Part shown: piece after piece, positions 15,001-27,700 of the stretch
Numbering within the stretch: the first letter of the stretch is position 1
Layout of the letters: the number at the start of each line of letters is the position of its first letter
Assembly: GCF_963855985.1 (NCBI RefSeq)
Contig: NC_087117.1
Location: 5,001 to 69,000 of the forward strand
DNA: 64,000 nt
Reading direction: 5' to 3'
From: Ostrinia nubilalis
Taxonomy: Eukaryota > Arthropoda > Insecta > Lepidoptera > Crambidae
The notes under the pieces: model-generated
Seen by the model: the letters and a program-made list of their open reading frames with translations, nothing else
Told to the model about the DNA's origin: nothing
Database searches by the model: none
Program-made: the position numbers and the translations under genes

Positions 15001-16203
15001 AGAACCTAACTTTATGAAACCTAACAAAAACCGGTTAGGTTTCATGAAAACCGGTAAATTAAAATTCCTGAAAAATTACGGTTAGGTTCCTGAAGACATT
15101 CTGAAAACCGGTTAGGTTCGTTTCAGAACCTAACTTTATGAAACCTAACAAAAACCGGTTAGGTTTCATGAAAACCGGTAAATTAAAATTCCTGAAAAAT
15201 TACGGTTAGGTTCCTGAAGACATTCTGAAAACCGGTTAGGTTCGTTTCAGAACCTAACTTTATGAAACCTAACAAAAACCGGTTAGGTTTCATGAAAACC
15301 GGTAAATTAAAATTCCTGAAAAATTACGGTTAGGTTCCTGAAGACATTCTGAAAACCGGTTAGGTTCGTTTCAGAACCTAACAAAAACCGGTTAGGTTTC
15401 ATGAAAACCGGTAAATTAAAATTCCTGAAAAATTACGGTTAGGTTCCTGAAGACATTCTGAAAACCGGTTAGGTTCGTTTCAGAACCTAACTTTATGAAA
15501 CCTAACAAAAACCGGTTAGGTTTCATGAAAACCGGTAAATTAAAATTCCTGAAAAATTACGGTTAGGTTCCTGAAGACATTCTGAAAACCGGTTAGGTTC
15601 GTTTCAGAACCTAACTTTATGAAACCTAACAAAAACCGGTTAGGTTTCATGAAAACCGGTAAATTAAAATTCCTGAAAAATTACGGTTAGGTTCCTGAAG
15701 ACATTCTGAAAACCGGTTAGGTTCGTTTCAGAACCTTACTTTATGAAACCTAACAAAAACCGGTAAATTAAAATTCCTGAAAAATTACGGTTAGGTTCCT
15801 GAAGACATTCTGAAAACCGGTTAGGTTCGTTTCAGAACCTAACTTTATGAAACCTAACAAAAACCGGTTAGGTTTCATGAAAACCGGTAAATTAAAATTC
15901 CTGAAAAATTACGGTTAGGTTCCTGAAGACATTCTGAAAACCGGTTAGGTTCGTTTCAGAACCTTACTTTATGAAACCTAACAAAAACCGGTAAATTAAA
16001 ATTCCTGAAAAATTACGGTTAGGTTCCTGAAGACATTCTGAAAACCGGTTAGGTTCGTTTCAGAACCTAACTTTATGAAACCTAACAAAAACCGGTTAGG
16101 TTTCATGAAAACCGGTAAATTAAAATTCCTGAAAAATTACGGTTAGGTTCCTGAAGACATTCTGAAAACCGGTTAGGTTCGTTTCAGAACCTAACTTTAT
16201 GAA
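1..16203. repeat. 124-bp TTAGG-containing satellite array
   Basis: Continuous tandem array from the window edge to about 16203, roughly 135 units. The full unit is 124 bp (for example 1-124 and 244-367). It carries three TTAGG and two CCTAA motifs, so the insect telomere pentamer occurs in both orientations, but this is not a simple (TTAGG)n telomere. Each full unit has two dyads: GTTAGGTTC / GAACCTAAC with a 6-nt spacer, and ATGAAACCTAAC / GTTAGGTTTCAT with an 8-nt spacer. Two deletion variants recur: type A (about 109 bp, e.g. near 1266, 4380, 6291, 9285) and type B (about 105 bp, e.g. near 10735, 10970, 13600, 15750, 15975). No gene lies in it. A subtelomeric or other heterochromatic location is inference. 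Confidence 0.97.
5450..16000. repeat. Higher-order organisation of the satellite (about 5 kb period)
   Basis: Within the right two-thirds of the array the short variants are spaced in a recurring order of about 357, 481 and 605 bp (2, 3 or 4 full units plus one short unit). Landmarks recur about 5.0 kb apart: short units near 6892, 7252, 7732, 8337, 9285, 9767 and 10370 are matched near 11910, 12267, 12747, 13350, 14295, 14777 and 15382; the paired type B units near 10720/10950 are matched near 15737/15963. The pattern is less regular to the left. Positions were read by eye and are accurate to a few bases. Confidence 0.7.
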
Positions 16204-16900
16204 CCCCTTTTGGAATTTTTGAAATGATTTTTGCACTTTATTTTCAAATTTTTCAATGGACATCACAGGCGTTAACCGTCTTATATTGTCCGTCTCGGCG
16301 AGCCCTATCCATAGACACCTCATTTATAGCGATCCGACGTCAAAAAATTAAAAAATTAGCCCGCCCACCCACCCTTTTCTCTTTAGGCAGGTAGACTTTT
16401 TCGTTATGGCCAAAAAATAATTTCCCGGTTTTAAGTTTATTCGGGCAAAATAGTGATTGAGGGATTATTTCGAAGTGATCTGAGTTTAGTTTAAAGTACA
16501 TTTAAGTCTTTTGACAATTTTTAATTCGATTACGTAATTTTTATTTTAATAATTGTGGCCGCTCCTGGTTGGGACGTTGTGGTGTATAAATAATTATAAT
16601 AGGAAGACAACAACATAGTAACTTACCGGGGACTGCGACAGCTGCATACTGTGCTCGGGAATCTGAAAAGAGAAAAGTTATAATTTTTAAGTAAATATTT
16701 ATTATTCTAATTTTATACTACTTAAGTTTACGAACCTTTTATTGTTTTAACTTGAGTTTTACTCCACGCGGTCAAAAGACTTAAATTGCTTTATTTTACT
16801 TACTGACGTGTACCTCTAGCGATGAATGTTTGGCTTAAGAACACCAGCCATAATGGGTCAGTGACACAAACCAACAAAGGTCTCCTGATTCCCCGCCAAT
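16204..16900. other. Unique-looking AT-rich DNA right of the satellite
   Basis: The satellite stops inside a unit near 16200 and passes into AT-rich sequence with no recognisable coding region. The short open frame on the minus strand at 16120-16323 straddles the junction and has no coding features. No transposon terminus was recognised at the junction. Confidence 0.5.
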
Positions 16901-16909
16901 TAAAAGACC

Positions 16910-17640
16910 GGGAAAAATGAGATGCAGCGTCGGAGAGTGGGAGGCAGGGAAAGCTGGACTTTCGTCTGCATCAGACTCAACCCTACCGCGTGCCGAACCT
17001 CCAAAGGCCCCAAAGAAACTCGCGCCAATGCGTCGGGCTTCTGGAGTTTCGGCGAGCTTACCCCAAATTCCCACTGCTACTAAAGATAGGACAGTCGATG
17101 CCAGAGACTCTCTTTAGAAGCCCAAGACTATCCTAAGCACCGTTTAATCTGAGGGGCGACATCAAGACCACCGTAATTGAGGCTCTGGGTCGGCTGTACC
17201 AACTTGTCAAGGAAGCGGAAATCGATCGGAAGAGAAAGGTTCCCAGCAAGAGCATGGTAGAACCTAAACCTGAAAGAGAGCTGGAAAAGGATAGGGCAGA
17301 GGAAAAGAGAGTAGATGAGGATAGGATAGTGGCAAAACTTCGGGAGAACAGGAGACTTCTGTTGGAAAATAGCATGAAAATGGAAGCCATGAAGGAAGAG
17401 ATCGATAAACAAGGGAGTTCCGTAGAAAAGACGTCATAAATGCTAGCGTAGCGGCTTCCGTACCCAACTAGCAGCGTACGTACAATTTTGCGCACTGACC
17501 CGTTCTGCAGTCCAGCAGCACCAGCAGTTTCAGGGGCGTGAACCGTTCCCAATCTCTCGTCTGCCATCGAAGATGGAAGATGATGAAGGACCAGGCTCGA
17601 CTCAGTCAATCAAGGCATCGGGGTTATAGCTCACTTCACA
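16910..17640 (+). mobile_element. Degenerate ORF1 (gag-like) of a non-LTR retrotransposon
   Basis: Two open stretches (16917-17117 and about 17150-17439) separated by a frame change look like the remains of LINE ORF1. The second encodes a charged helical segment with a Leu-Tyr-x-Leu-Val-Lys-Glu-Ala-Glu block, then a Glu/Arg/Lys-rich coiled coil. It breaks down just where a Ser-Tyr-Ala-Ser-Val-Ala-Ala-like motif would follow; that motif is typical of ORF1 proteins of R1/jockey-type LINEs in moths. The tract continues, degraded, towards 17820. Clade assignment is tentative. The element is clearly dead, with stops and frameshifts. Confidence 0.5.
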
Positions 17641-17644
17641 AAAT

Positions 17645-17715
17645 ACATCATCTCAACCATAGGACGTCCACTGCTGAACATAGGCCTCTCCCAATGCTTT
17701 CCATGTTGCACAAAA
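17645..17715 (-). mobile_element. RTE-type LINE 3' fragment
   Basis: A short stretch reading, on the minus strand, into the sequence around 'cagcagtggacgtcc' that marks the 3' end of lepidopteran RTE-type LINEs. Related pieces occur at 29763-30345, 35437-35655 and 58278-58496. Confidence 0.55.
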
Positions 17716-17719
17716 TACA

Positions 17720-18480
17720 CTCCACAATATTTCTGTTCTCGGTGTTGGCTGAGCAGTTCAAGCCAATACAGTCAGCGGCGGGGACTTCTACGATAGAAGG
17801 TTCCAGAAAGAAGAGGCGGTGACTCCGAAGCGGCGCGACGGCGCGGCGGCGTCTGGAGTAAGCCGCGTCAGCTCGTAGACTAGTGTAGAAAACAGCGAAT
17901 AATAGCGGGGTAAAAATATAATTATTAGACAGAAGTGGGTACGTAAGACAAAAGAAAAAATACGAATACCCACATTGGCATGAAAAGATCCCTAAATCGA
18001 AAAATAGTCGTAGCAACCCCTAAGTTATTTTAAAGTTCCTACTTATTCATCGATACCCCACACTGCCCCATACGATATGCGGTAAAAATAAATTCATCAC
18101 CACGTTACAAAATAAATGTAAACAAGTTGACTATCTTAAAAAAATATTTTTCAAGATTTTATTTTACCACTTTGTCGGCGTGATTGTTAAAAAAATACAA
18201 AAAACAAAATCAAAAATATTTTATTCAGTTTTAACAAAATACATGACAAAATTTTGAGAACCTCCTCTTTTTTAAAGTCGGTTAAAAGACAATTTTGCTA
18301 AAGCTCTGGCTGTGAAGGAAACTTCCAAAGCCGTAAGACTTGTATTAAAAAAAATAACTGTCAAACGTCAAATGTCAACTGTCATTACTGTCAAGCTGTG
18401 ACGCGTAAAATTTGGCGGTGTTTTGTTTTGCGAGTTCGCAAATCAAAGCGTTGTTTTTCTTGTAATTTAGTTGTGATTTT
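17720..18480. other. Upstream region and 5' flank of the RAP1-like gene
   Basis: Mixed sequence: more degraded retrotransposon-like DNA to about 17880, AT-rich DNA, and a fragment at about 18195-18300 carrying the 'aaaatattttattcagtt' and 'cctcctctttttt...agtcggttaaaa' blocks seen in other lepidopteran repeats. Several TGTCA blocks lie at 18358-18395. No TATA box was recognised. A two-codon upstream open frame (ATG CTG TGA, 18490-18498) precedes the proposed start at 18501. Confidence 0.4.
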
Positions 18481-18500
18481 GTGTGTGTGATGCTGTGATA

Positions 18501-18730
18501 ATGACGGCGAAGTTCTTTGTGTACGCGGGCGGGCGCTGGTGCGCGGTGGACACGGCGACGGGGCGCGTGGCGGGCTGGCGGCGGCGCGCGCGCTTCGTGT
18601 TTTCTTCGCGGGGCCGGCTGCAGTACGCGCGCTCGGCCGCGGTGCTTCGGGCTCTGCGAGCGTTGGCGGCGGGAAGGCCCTCGGCGGTGCGCGACGGAGC
18701 CCCGCTCTCGCAGTTCTGGAAGAAGTCCAG
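18501..18730 (+). CDS. RAP1-like gene exon 1
   Basis: Begins at the ATG after a two-codon uORF and encodes 76 residues, Arg/Ala-rich after an opening Met-Thr-Ala-Lys-Phe-Phe-Val-Tyr. It ends in phase 2 at an AG|GTCTGA donor. The strong GC bias opens other frames on both strands; these are shadows. I do not recognise a domain. Confidence 0.75.
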
Positions 18731-21700
18731 GTCTGATCAATGTTTTCACCTCCGGCTCTGCATTTTGACATGATAAACAGATGATACATTGTTTGTATGC
18801 TTAAACGTATATTTATCGTCGATGCAGAAACTTTGCCCTTCATAAACAGGCTGGAATGTCTCCAATTCTTAGAAATATGCTTCATTTGTGCTGATAGAGC
18901 AAGTTCTAACAAGTTAAAAGCTAACTAACTACCAAGAGATAACATAAATAAACATGACAAAGTAGTCCTTTTGTTTCATTGATCTTGCTTACTTGATAAG
19001 CAGTGGGCTAAGTGAGCTGCTTTGTTAAGACTAATAAATGTAAGTTACACAAAAATGTCTCCAGTACTAGTATCAGTTTCTTATCTGGGTGTATATTAAG
19101 TGTTCCTCCGTCTTTCAAATCAGTCTTTGAACATTTTTAACTTCATTAACACGATTATGAGATTCAAAACTAGAACTATATTTTTGTATGAAGTACTATT
19201 TTTAACCTCAGAATACAGAACAAACCAGAAGGAGTGTTCGATAACATTTCTACGCGGCAACTTGTGTCCAAAATACTTCCCCTCCCGCGCCCCTCTACCC
19301 CCTTTAGTGTTACTAGCGCCGTGTGACACCCCCATTTTTGGGGTAAAATTATGTAATTTTTTAAAGAGATGTTAAACAAGTAAAAAATAAGTAAGTGAAA
19401 TAAGTACACACGGCCAGTGTTAACTATCCATTTCCGTTTTTGCTCTCGCTCTTATCAAATGGTGATTCTTTGCGATAGAACGAGACGACATGACTGGCCA
19501 TAGGCATAGATAGTACCTACCTACCTATGAATTTAATTTTTACTCCGAAGTAACTAAGTGTAAGATGATTATTTATTTCTATTAAATAGTGTAATATATG
19601 TACTATATTTTATGTAGGTATAATATGTTATTTAAAAGTCAATTACAAAAGTCGAATATAAATTTTAGAATGCCAAGTAAAACAAAAAAGAAACTTAAGG
19701 TTCTTTATTATGTAAACATATCGACAACAAAACATTTGTTTACGGCGCAGTAGTGCTTTTAGTTTAACTTTTCTTGGAGTCAAAAACAGAATCCAAATCA
19801 AAAACATCACCAATACTTAAATTTGATTGCGAGGCAACTCTGGCTGTGTATCCTGAAAAAAAAATCAGAGTAAGTATGTAAGCAATAATTAATTACTTAA
19901 AATTATTATTAAATATACAAATATTGCTGCTGCTGATCTGTTGATACCAATGCCTTACTTTTGAATAAATGGGAAAGTATGAAATTCACGATAGTAATTT
20001 ATTATCTCCTCATTATTAGGGAGTAATATTATAAATTAATTCAATATATTGAAATCAAATCAAAATCAAAAATATTTATTCAGTTTAGACCACAAGTGGC
20101 ACTTATAATTTAATTAATCAGGTTGTCATGTCATGGATGAAATTACACTAAAAACTAATTAAAACAAAAAGGATGGGGAAAATATTCCATTATTCTGTGG
20201 TAACGCTAACAAAATTAACGCGTGAATTTTTTATAAGTAGACAAATTAATGTAATTCAATATAAAAAAGTAGGGTAAAATATTCCGTTGACCTGTGGCAA
20301 CACTTACAAAATACAACCGTGATTTTTTTTGAAAATTATTATTTAATTAAAATGAATTGGAAATGTGCTACTTACGGATAAAACATGATCCCATGCACTT
20401 TCTTCGTAATTCCAGTAGCATTCTTACATGTTGGAACGGCACAAGACGGCATAATTTAATTATAAAGTGTCAATCTGACGGATATGTAAACAATGCGCGC
20501 GCCGGCCATTGACTGATTGCTCTAAAGTCAAAGTAGTGCGATTTGGAGTACTTTATATGAATACACATTTACGCCCGTTGACGGTTTCTGGTTTGTTCCG
20601 TATTCTGAGTTTTTAACATCACTATCAGCTCACTCCCACGATCATTTGTAATTTGCAGGTCCAAGCGGCAGTCTGTGTCGAAGAAGGCCGGCTGCCGGTG
20701 CCGCCACCACTGCTGCCGGGATGCTCACCGCCATGGGTACTGAGACAGCTCTTGGTTAACTAACTTGCATTGCCGTTGCGGCGTATCATTAGCATCATTA
20801 CTAACAGCTTGCTAATCACATACTAATAAACCATTTGATGAATTGAAGAAATCTTTCTATCTAACCATAACAAAATCCACACCTTTGGTAGAACAAGAGC
20901 ACAATTCTGCCGTGCTAACGATATCAGCAGTAACTCCAATATTTTGCTCTTAAAAAACTCCTGTTAGCCCATCTGAAATAGAGCTCATTATGGTTTTGCC
21001 AAAAAATGGAGTTACTGCAGATATTGCTAATATGGCAGAATTCTTAAACTATTATTATTTCTATTATATTTTATGCAAATGAGAGCTAATTTTAAGCAAG
21101 AGAGATTGTTTGTTCTACCAAAGTTGTGTTGTGTATAGTACATTATTTCTTTAGATTTTCATTAGACATGCTAGCGTATAGATTACACAGTTACACTCGC
21201 ATTAAACCTATTTTTCAACCAATTTTAATCTTAGTTTACTACAACTAGTACTTTGTTTGGTTCTCTTAAAAATGTTGCATCTGTACATGGGTTAAATTAA
21301 CAATTACTTTATACCTTGTAATATCTTGGACTTACCATGTGCAATAGTAATTTTCTGGAATAATTCAAAGGAAGGAAGATGCCATTGTGTGTATGTTTCA
21401 TAAATTAATTGAGTATTCAATTTAAACTAGCTTGGATCCAAATCAATGTATAACCCAAATCATTTATAACTCTTTTTTCTTGCACAAATCATTTAATAGA
21501 GGAAAGCTTACATTAATGGAATTTGACCTGAAACATAGTAAATCACTGAATCCTTGTAAAAACATAATTTTATTTTGTTTCACATCATACTGTGAGTGTT
21601 TGATGCAACCCCACCTGTATCATGGTAAGTGATGATGAAGTAACTTATATCCAAAGAAATAAAATGATTGAGAACTATCTATGACCCCCTGCCAGCATTG

Positions 21701-24700
21701 CATAAGCGAATTTCACCCAATTATTCAGCTATTAAGTGTCATAAGCAGACTAACAATTTAAATGTTATATTTTGTTAAGAATCATTGACCAATAGCAAAT
21801 GCAAACTAATCACATAATAAAAGCTGGCGATTTTACTCCGTTCCAAACATACAGGCTGTCCCCTAAAGTATTAACTAACTGCGTTTTTAGCTATGTGAAT
21901 CAAAGAGCTACATATTTAGAAGTAGAAGTTTTCAGATTATTAAATCTTATACTTTACTTGAAAAACATAAAAAAAAAATCCAAAACTTTTATCATGTCCT
22001 GAATGGACACCTAACTTTATGGGACATTCTGTATTGATAGCCAATAGCCGACTGAAACCCTATGTAATGTGTCAGGTATGCGACTTCGTCCCCGGTGTCA
22101 AAGCTAGCCGACGCGGGCGTGCAAGTGACGTCATCGCTCGGCCAGCTGTCCTCGCAGGCCGGGACCACCGCGTCTCAACACCATGACGTCATCCAGAGGA
22201 CCAGCCATCCCTCTCCTAATAAGCCACTTGCGCAAGAGTCGTCGTCGCCGCGGAAAATTCGCCCCAAACCCCACTCAAAGCCGCGAGCGAAGCGCAAGCG
22301 GTCACACTCGGGAAGTCCGTTGAAGGCTGTGCAACAAAATGAAATATGTCTGACACAGGTATACTATCAGAAACCATTTAATTTATTATGCCTACTATGT
22401 ATGGACTCGCGCGATTGCCAGTGATTCAAAATCGCCAATTTTCCAAAACAGTTTAGAATATTTCAGATCCTAAAAGATCAAGTTAAATCTGCTGAATTAG
22501 CCATTGTAAAACACCTTTAGTCCAAAATTGTTATTGTATATTTCTTCGTCACTTAAAACTGAACGCTTTTTCCTATCGATAAAATATTTCTGAGCTCACG
22601 CGAACGTTGACCACTTAGGGTTGCACCATCTTGCTTTAACTTTAAGAATCGTCAAAAATTTGTGAAACTACATACAAAGGGCACCGGCTATCGTTAAAGT
22701 TAGGTGGTGAAACTCAGCCTTAGTATAGATCGTTTCATCCACGATGAGGGGCCCCACCATTCTTCCACTATTGTTTGAATGTTGTCGGTACACGCTAAAT
22801 TATCGCTTATACAATAATGACGCTCGGATTGCTCGGATTAAATGCCGCACCCTGCGCTTCCCTCGACCAAAAATTGGTGAGGCGCGTCTTTGTGGATGAA
22901 ACGATCTATCTACATACTAATTTATAAATGCGAAAGTAACTCTGTCTGTCTGTCTATCTGTCACGCTTTCACGCCTAAACCACTGAAGCGATTTTGATGA
23001 AATTTGGCATAGAGATAGTTTGAGTCCCGGGAAAGTACATAGGATAGTTTTTATCCCGGTTTTTGAAACAGGGACGCGCGCGATAAGGTTTTTCTGTGAC
23101 AGACAAAGTTCCACGCGGGCGAAGCCGCGGGCGGAAAGCTAGTATTATCATAACGTTCCCGTTGCTAAAGCCCGCAGACGCGCAGTGCAAGGAGCTGGTG
23201 ATCAACGAGGACGACGTGGAGCTGTACCGCGCCTACCTGCTCGCGCACGAGCCGGCCTTCGACCTGTACCGCTTCGACGCCGACGAGGCCTACAAATTAC
23301 GCGTCTTCTTCCGCATCAACCCGCTCGTGAGCGTCGAGCGGTGCGCGCGTTTAGAACGGATGCTCCGCGGTCGGACCACTAGTCAAGACATGCCGCTCGA
23401 AGACTTCGCTTCCACGCTCGGGCTCAAGGCCGTGGCCGAGCGGTCGCAGCCCGAACGTACACAGTACAGAATGAGGCAACTAATCGAAAATGATGTCACA
23501 GTCATTGAAGACTCGGACGAAACGGATAGGGAAATGAGAAATAATAAGACAAGACAAAATAAACATGAAAAAGTGAAAAGGAGAGAAGATAGAAACCGAG
23601 ACCAAATCAAGACGTCAAATGACCACGATTCCAAAGAGACTAATTTGAGTAGGGATAAGAAACTCATCGCATTACAGAAGCTGCTCGAGTCCTCTTCTGA
23701 TGATGATGAGGATATTAATAAAAAGAATAAAGAAAGGAAACGAAAGGCATCTTTCTCTGATGCTGACGACGCTAAACGAGTAACTAGACCTAAAATGGAC
23801 ACAAACAAGACACAACAGGACACTTCTTCGGACGAAGACGAAAAAAGATCTAGTAGCCCCTCTTCCGACGCATGTGATGAATTAGTTAAGAAGTTAAAGA
23901 AAATATTTGAGACCGATAACAGTAAACAAAAACCATCTTCTGAAAAAGATAAAAATAAAAACGACAGATCGAAAGCCAAGAATGAGGCAAAGAAAGCAAT
24001 TGACATATCGTCAGATGAAGACGATACAAATGACAGAGTACGGACGAAAAGTAAGAAAACGACTATAGACAACACAAATAAGCCAGAAAACAAAAACGAT
24101 AGGTCGAAAACTAAAAATAATGGAAAGAAAGCAATTAATGACACGTCATCCAACAAAGAGGATAAACTCAATAGAGCAAGGATGAAAAATAAAAACACGC
24201 TAGAAATCTCATCGAGTGAGGACGATGATACGAACCGTATAACTAGAAATGGAAATAAAATTAACACAAATAAACCAGAAAACAAAAATGACAAATCGAA
24301 AACTAAGACTGATGGAAAGAAAGCAATTAATGGCACGTCATCCAATGAAGAGGATAAACTTAATAGAGCAAAAACAAAAAATGAAAACTCGCGAGAAAGC
24401 TCGTCGTCAAGTGAAGACGAAGATACGGAAGAATCCTCATCTGATGAAGATGACGACTCTACTGATGAAAGTAATGGAAACCAAAAGACTCAAAAATCGT
24501 CTTCAGATGAAGACTTCGAAGTGAATAAGAGAAAAGTTAAAAAGTTAAAAAAATCTGGCGTCAGAAATAAAAGGTCAAGTTTAAGAAATGATAAAAAGAA
24601 GCAATATATCGAAGTGTCCTCGTCTGATGATGATGAGGATAATACAATAAACAGAATGAGGCTCAGAATCAAAAATCCTACTCGAGAAGACTCGAGTTCA

Positions 24701-27700
24701 GACAGTGAAGATGTAAATAATAAAATAAAGATTAAAAATAATAATCAAAAGACGGTAACAGAGTCTTCTTCCGATGAAGAAGAAACCGAAAATGTTAGAG
24801 CGAACACTAACAAAAATTCTAAACAGGCGACATCTTCAGATGAGTTCGACGATACGAACAAGACGTTGTGGAGGAAAAACCAAAAGAAACATACTGCAGA
24901 TAATGATGAATCCGAAGACGAAAACACGAACAAAATGAGGACTAGAAACCAGAATCAGGTTCAATCTTCTTCCAATACCACGAAAACGAAGAGCAAAAAC
25001 ACGAAAACGAACGCGAAAACATCGGGCGAAGATACAGATAAAGAGAATAAAGCTGAAGATATGAAGAAAAGGTTGAGAAACAAATCGAACGTCACCGTTA
25101 TCAGCTCCAGCTCGGGCGAAGATAAAAATGATGATGATGAGTTCGCCAGGAAGGCCAAGGTGTCGAAAGTCGTGAAACGCCTGAAGAAACGGATACGAGC
25201 TGCTCCTAAGCCCAGCGAAACTTCGTGAGTGTTTTACTATTTTATACTTTTTTATTAGATTTTTTCATGCCTTAATTTTCAAGTAGTGATTGCACCTTAA
25301 TCCAGTATTAGAAGGACTAAGTGCCATTTATCATTTTGTTATTAGTGGACGAGCTTACGCCTCCATTGGCATAGATTTTAATAAACAGTAACAAATTCTA
25401 ACAAATCTGTGAACTAGCCTGATGCCAAAGCTATAATAACATTGTACATTTTCTACAAATTATCACTCGTATGATGTTGTTACACGTTACGTGTGGCCTT
25501 TGAAACGTTACACGTAGCGTGTGATACTTTACACGTGACGTGTGATACGTTGCACGTGACGTGTGACACGTTGCATGTGATTTGTGGCACGTTACGCGTG
25601 ACATGACGTGTGATATATTAACACGTGACGATTTTCATGTGGTGTGTGAATGTGTGATATAGATGACCCACGCTGAACTGTCCCACCAAACTCAATGACA
25701 GGGGGGCGCTACCATCGTTCAACTATATGGTTTCCAACATGGCAAAAATCGGAACCAGCGATCCGGTATTGACGGTGGCGCCCCGCTGTCAATGTCATGG
25801 TTAGGACAGTTCAGTATTTTAGAACTATACCTTACACATGACGTGTGATATGTTACACGTGTTGTGTGACACTTTACACGTGCCGTGTGACGCGTCACGT
25901 GTCGTGCGTCGTATATGTCGTAACGTTTGCCGTGTCGTGTGTGGCAGGCGCGTGTATTCCACGCTGGAGGACCAGGCCATCGTGTCGTGGGTGTCGGCGG
26001 GTCGCGAGCGGCTCGTCAACGGGAACGCCGTGTGGCAGGAGCTGCAGACCAGGTTCCACTCCATCGCCGGACGCAGTGAGTCACCAGAATAGTGTTACCA
26101 TCATCATCATCATTATCATTTCAGCCACAGGGGAGCTGCAGACACGGTTCCACTCTATCGCCGGACGCAGTGAGTCATTAGAATATTGTTACCATCATCA
26201 TCAGCATCATCATTTCAGCCACAGGGAAGCTGTAGACCAGGTTCTACTCCATCGCCGGACGCAGTGAGTCATCAGAATATTGCTATCATCATCATCATCA
26301 TCATTTCAGCCACAGGGAAGCTGTAGACCAGGTTCCACTCCATCGCCGGACGCAGTGAGTCATCAGAATATTGTTGGGCTACGGTCTCATATCAAACGCT
26401 ATACGACGACGTAGGTACGACGCGATGTCAACGTCAAACGTTCCTATGGACGCCGTACGCCGACGTCAACGTCTGAAAAAGATCACAATTCACAACAGTA
26501 CATTTCTAAGTAAGTATTGTCATTTTATAGGAGACCACAGCCGGGCAGCCTTACGAAATGTAAAATCTTACTAGCCATAATACGAGTAAAGACCGTTTCA
26601 TCCACTCGGACGCGCCCCACCAATTGTTGGTCTCGGTCGCGCGGGGAGTTTGATCGGAGCAATCCGAGCGGCATTATTGTAGTGTGTGTGTAACACTCAA
26701 ACATTAGCGAAAGAATGGTGGGGCGCGTCGTCGTTGATGAAACGATCTACAGGGTGGAATTTTGTAATGCCACCTGGAGGGAAAGTACTCTTAATACTGT
26801 AGATAGAACATTTTACTCAAAGAAAACATTCCTTTATTTTTGAAAAGAAAGAGAACTGCATTCAAAGCTTTTCTAAATTTTTTCGAAAATTCACCACCAT
26901 ACCATGTAATTTTCTGTAAATAATTTAAGATTTCATGGTTTTCCTTTCATTTGATTTATCAAGTTTGTTAGAGAGATTTCATCCTTATACTTAACCCTAA
27001 CGATCGATGCAATAAAAATAAAGGGTGTAATTTTAGGCAAATTTTACTTGGTTCGATTCCCAGGTGTCATGTGGCAAGCCAATTTTTAGAAATCTTTGAA
27101 TGCAGTTCTATTTCTTTTCCTAAATTAAGGAATGTTTCCTTTGAGTAAAATTTTCTATCTACAGTATTAAGAGTACTTTCCCTCCAGGTGGCATTACAAA
27201 ATTCCACCCTGTATAACGGTCGTGGGTCCCGTCTCGGCCTCGTGTCTTTCTCCTGTCTCTGTCGCGGTGCGAACCGCCTCCTAAAAAGTGCTCTTTGGGA
27301 GCTTACTTGCATAAATAAATATTTTATTTTGATTTGATTGTATTGTAACGTTCGTTTGCGTGTGTCAGGCCGCACGTGGCACTCGCTGCGCAACCGCTAC
27401 CTGCGGCACATCCTGCCGGCGCTGGGCCGCCTGGCGCTGCCGCCCGCGCAGATCGCCCGCCTGCGAGCCGCCGCCGCACAGGGTGAGCATACTACGTGTA
27501 TATTTCAACATTAAAACCATATTAAATATCAGCTGAGCTTTCTTTAACCGACTTAACAAAAGGAGGACGTTCTCAATTCGGTTGGGTTTTTATGTATGTA
27601 CACCGATTACGCCGATATTTCTGATCCGATTTACGAAATTCTTTTTTGATCGATGCGAAATAGTTGCCATTTATTTGGTCCCATTAAAATTTAATTTAAT

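Noticed and set aside
1..16203. True telomere
   Set aside because: TTAGG occurs singly, in both orientations, within a 124-bp complex unit; no (TTAGG)n run is present.
18375..18912. Several overlapping frames on both strands around exon 1
   Set aside because: Caused by the GC-rich exon 1; only the frame that joins exon 2 in phase is supported.
23170..23177. CCGCAG as acceptor of exon 4
   Set aside because: It would shift the reading frame; the next CAG at 23183-23185 keeps phase 0.
23383..24345. 320-residue open frame on the minus strand, Ser/Leu/Phe-rich
   Set aside because: Exact antisense of the acidic Ser/Lys exon 4; its openness follows from that exon's codon composition. No start context or family recognised.
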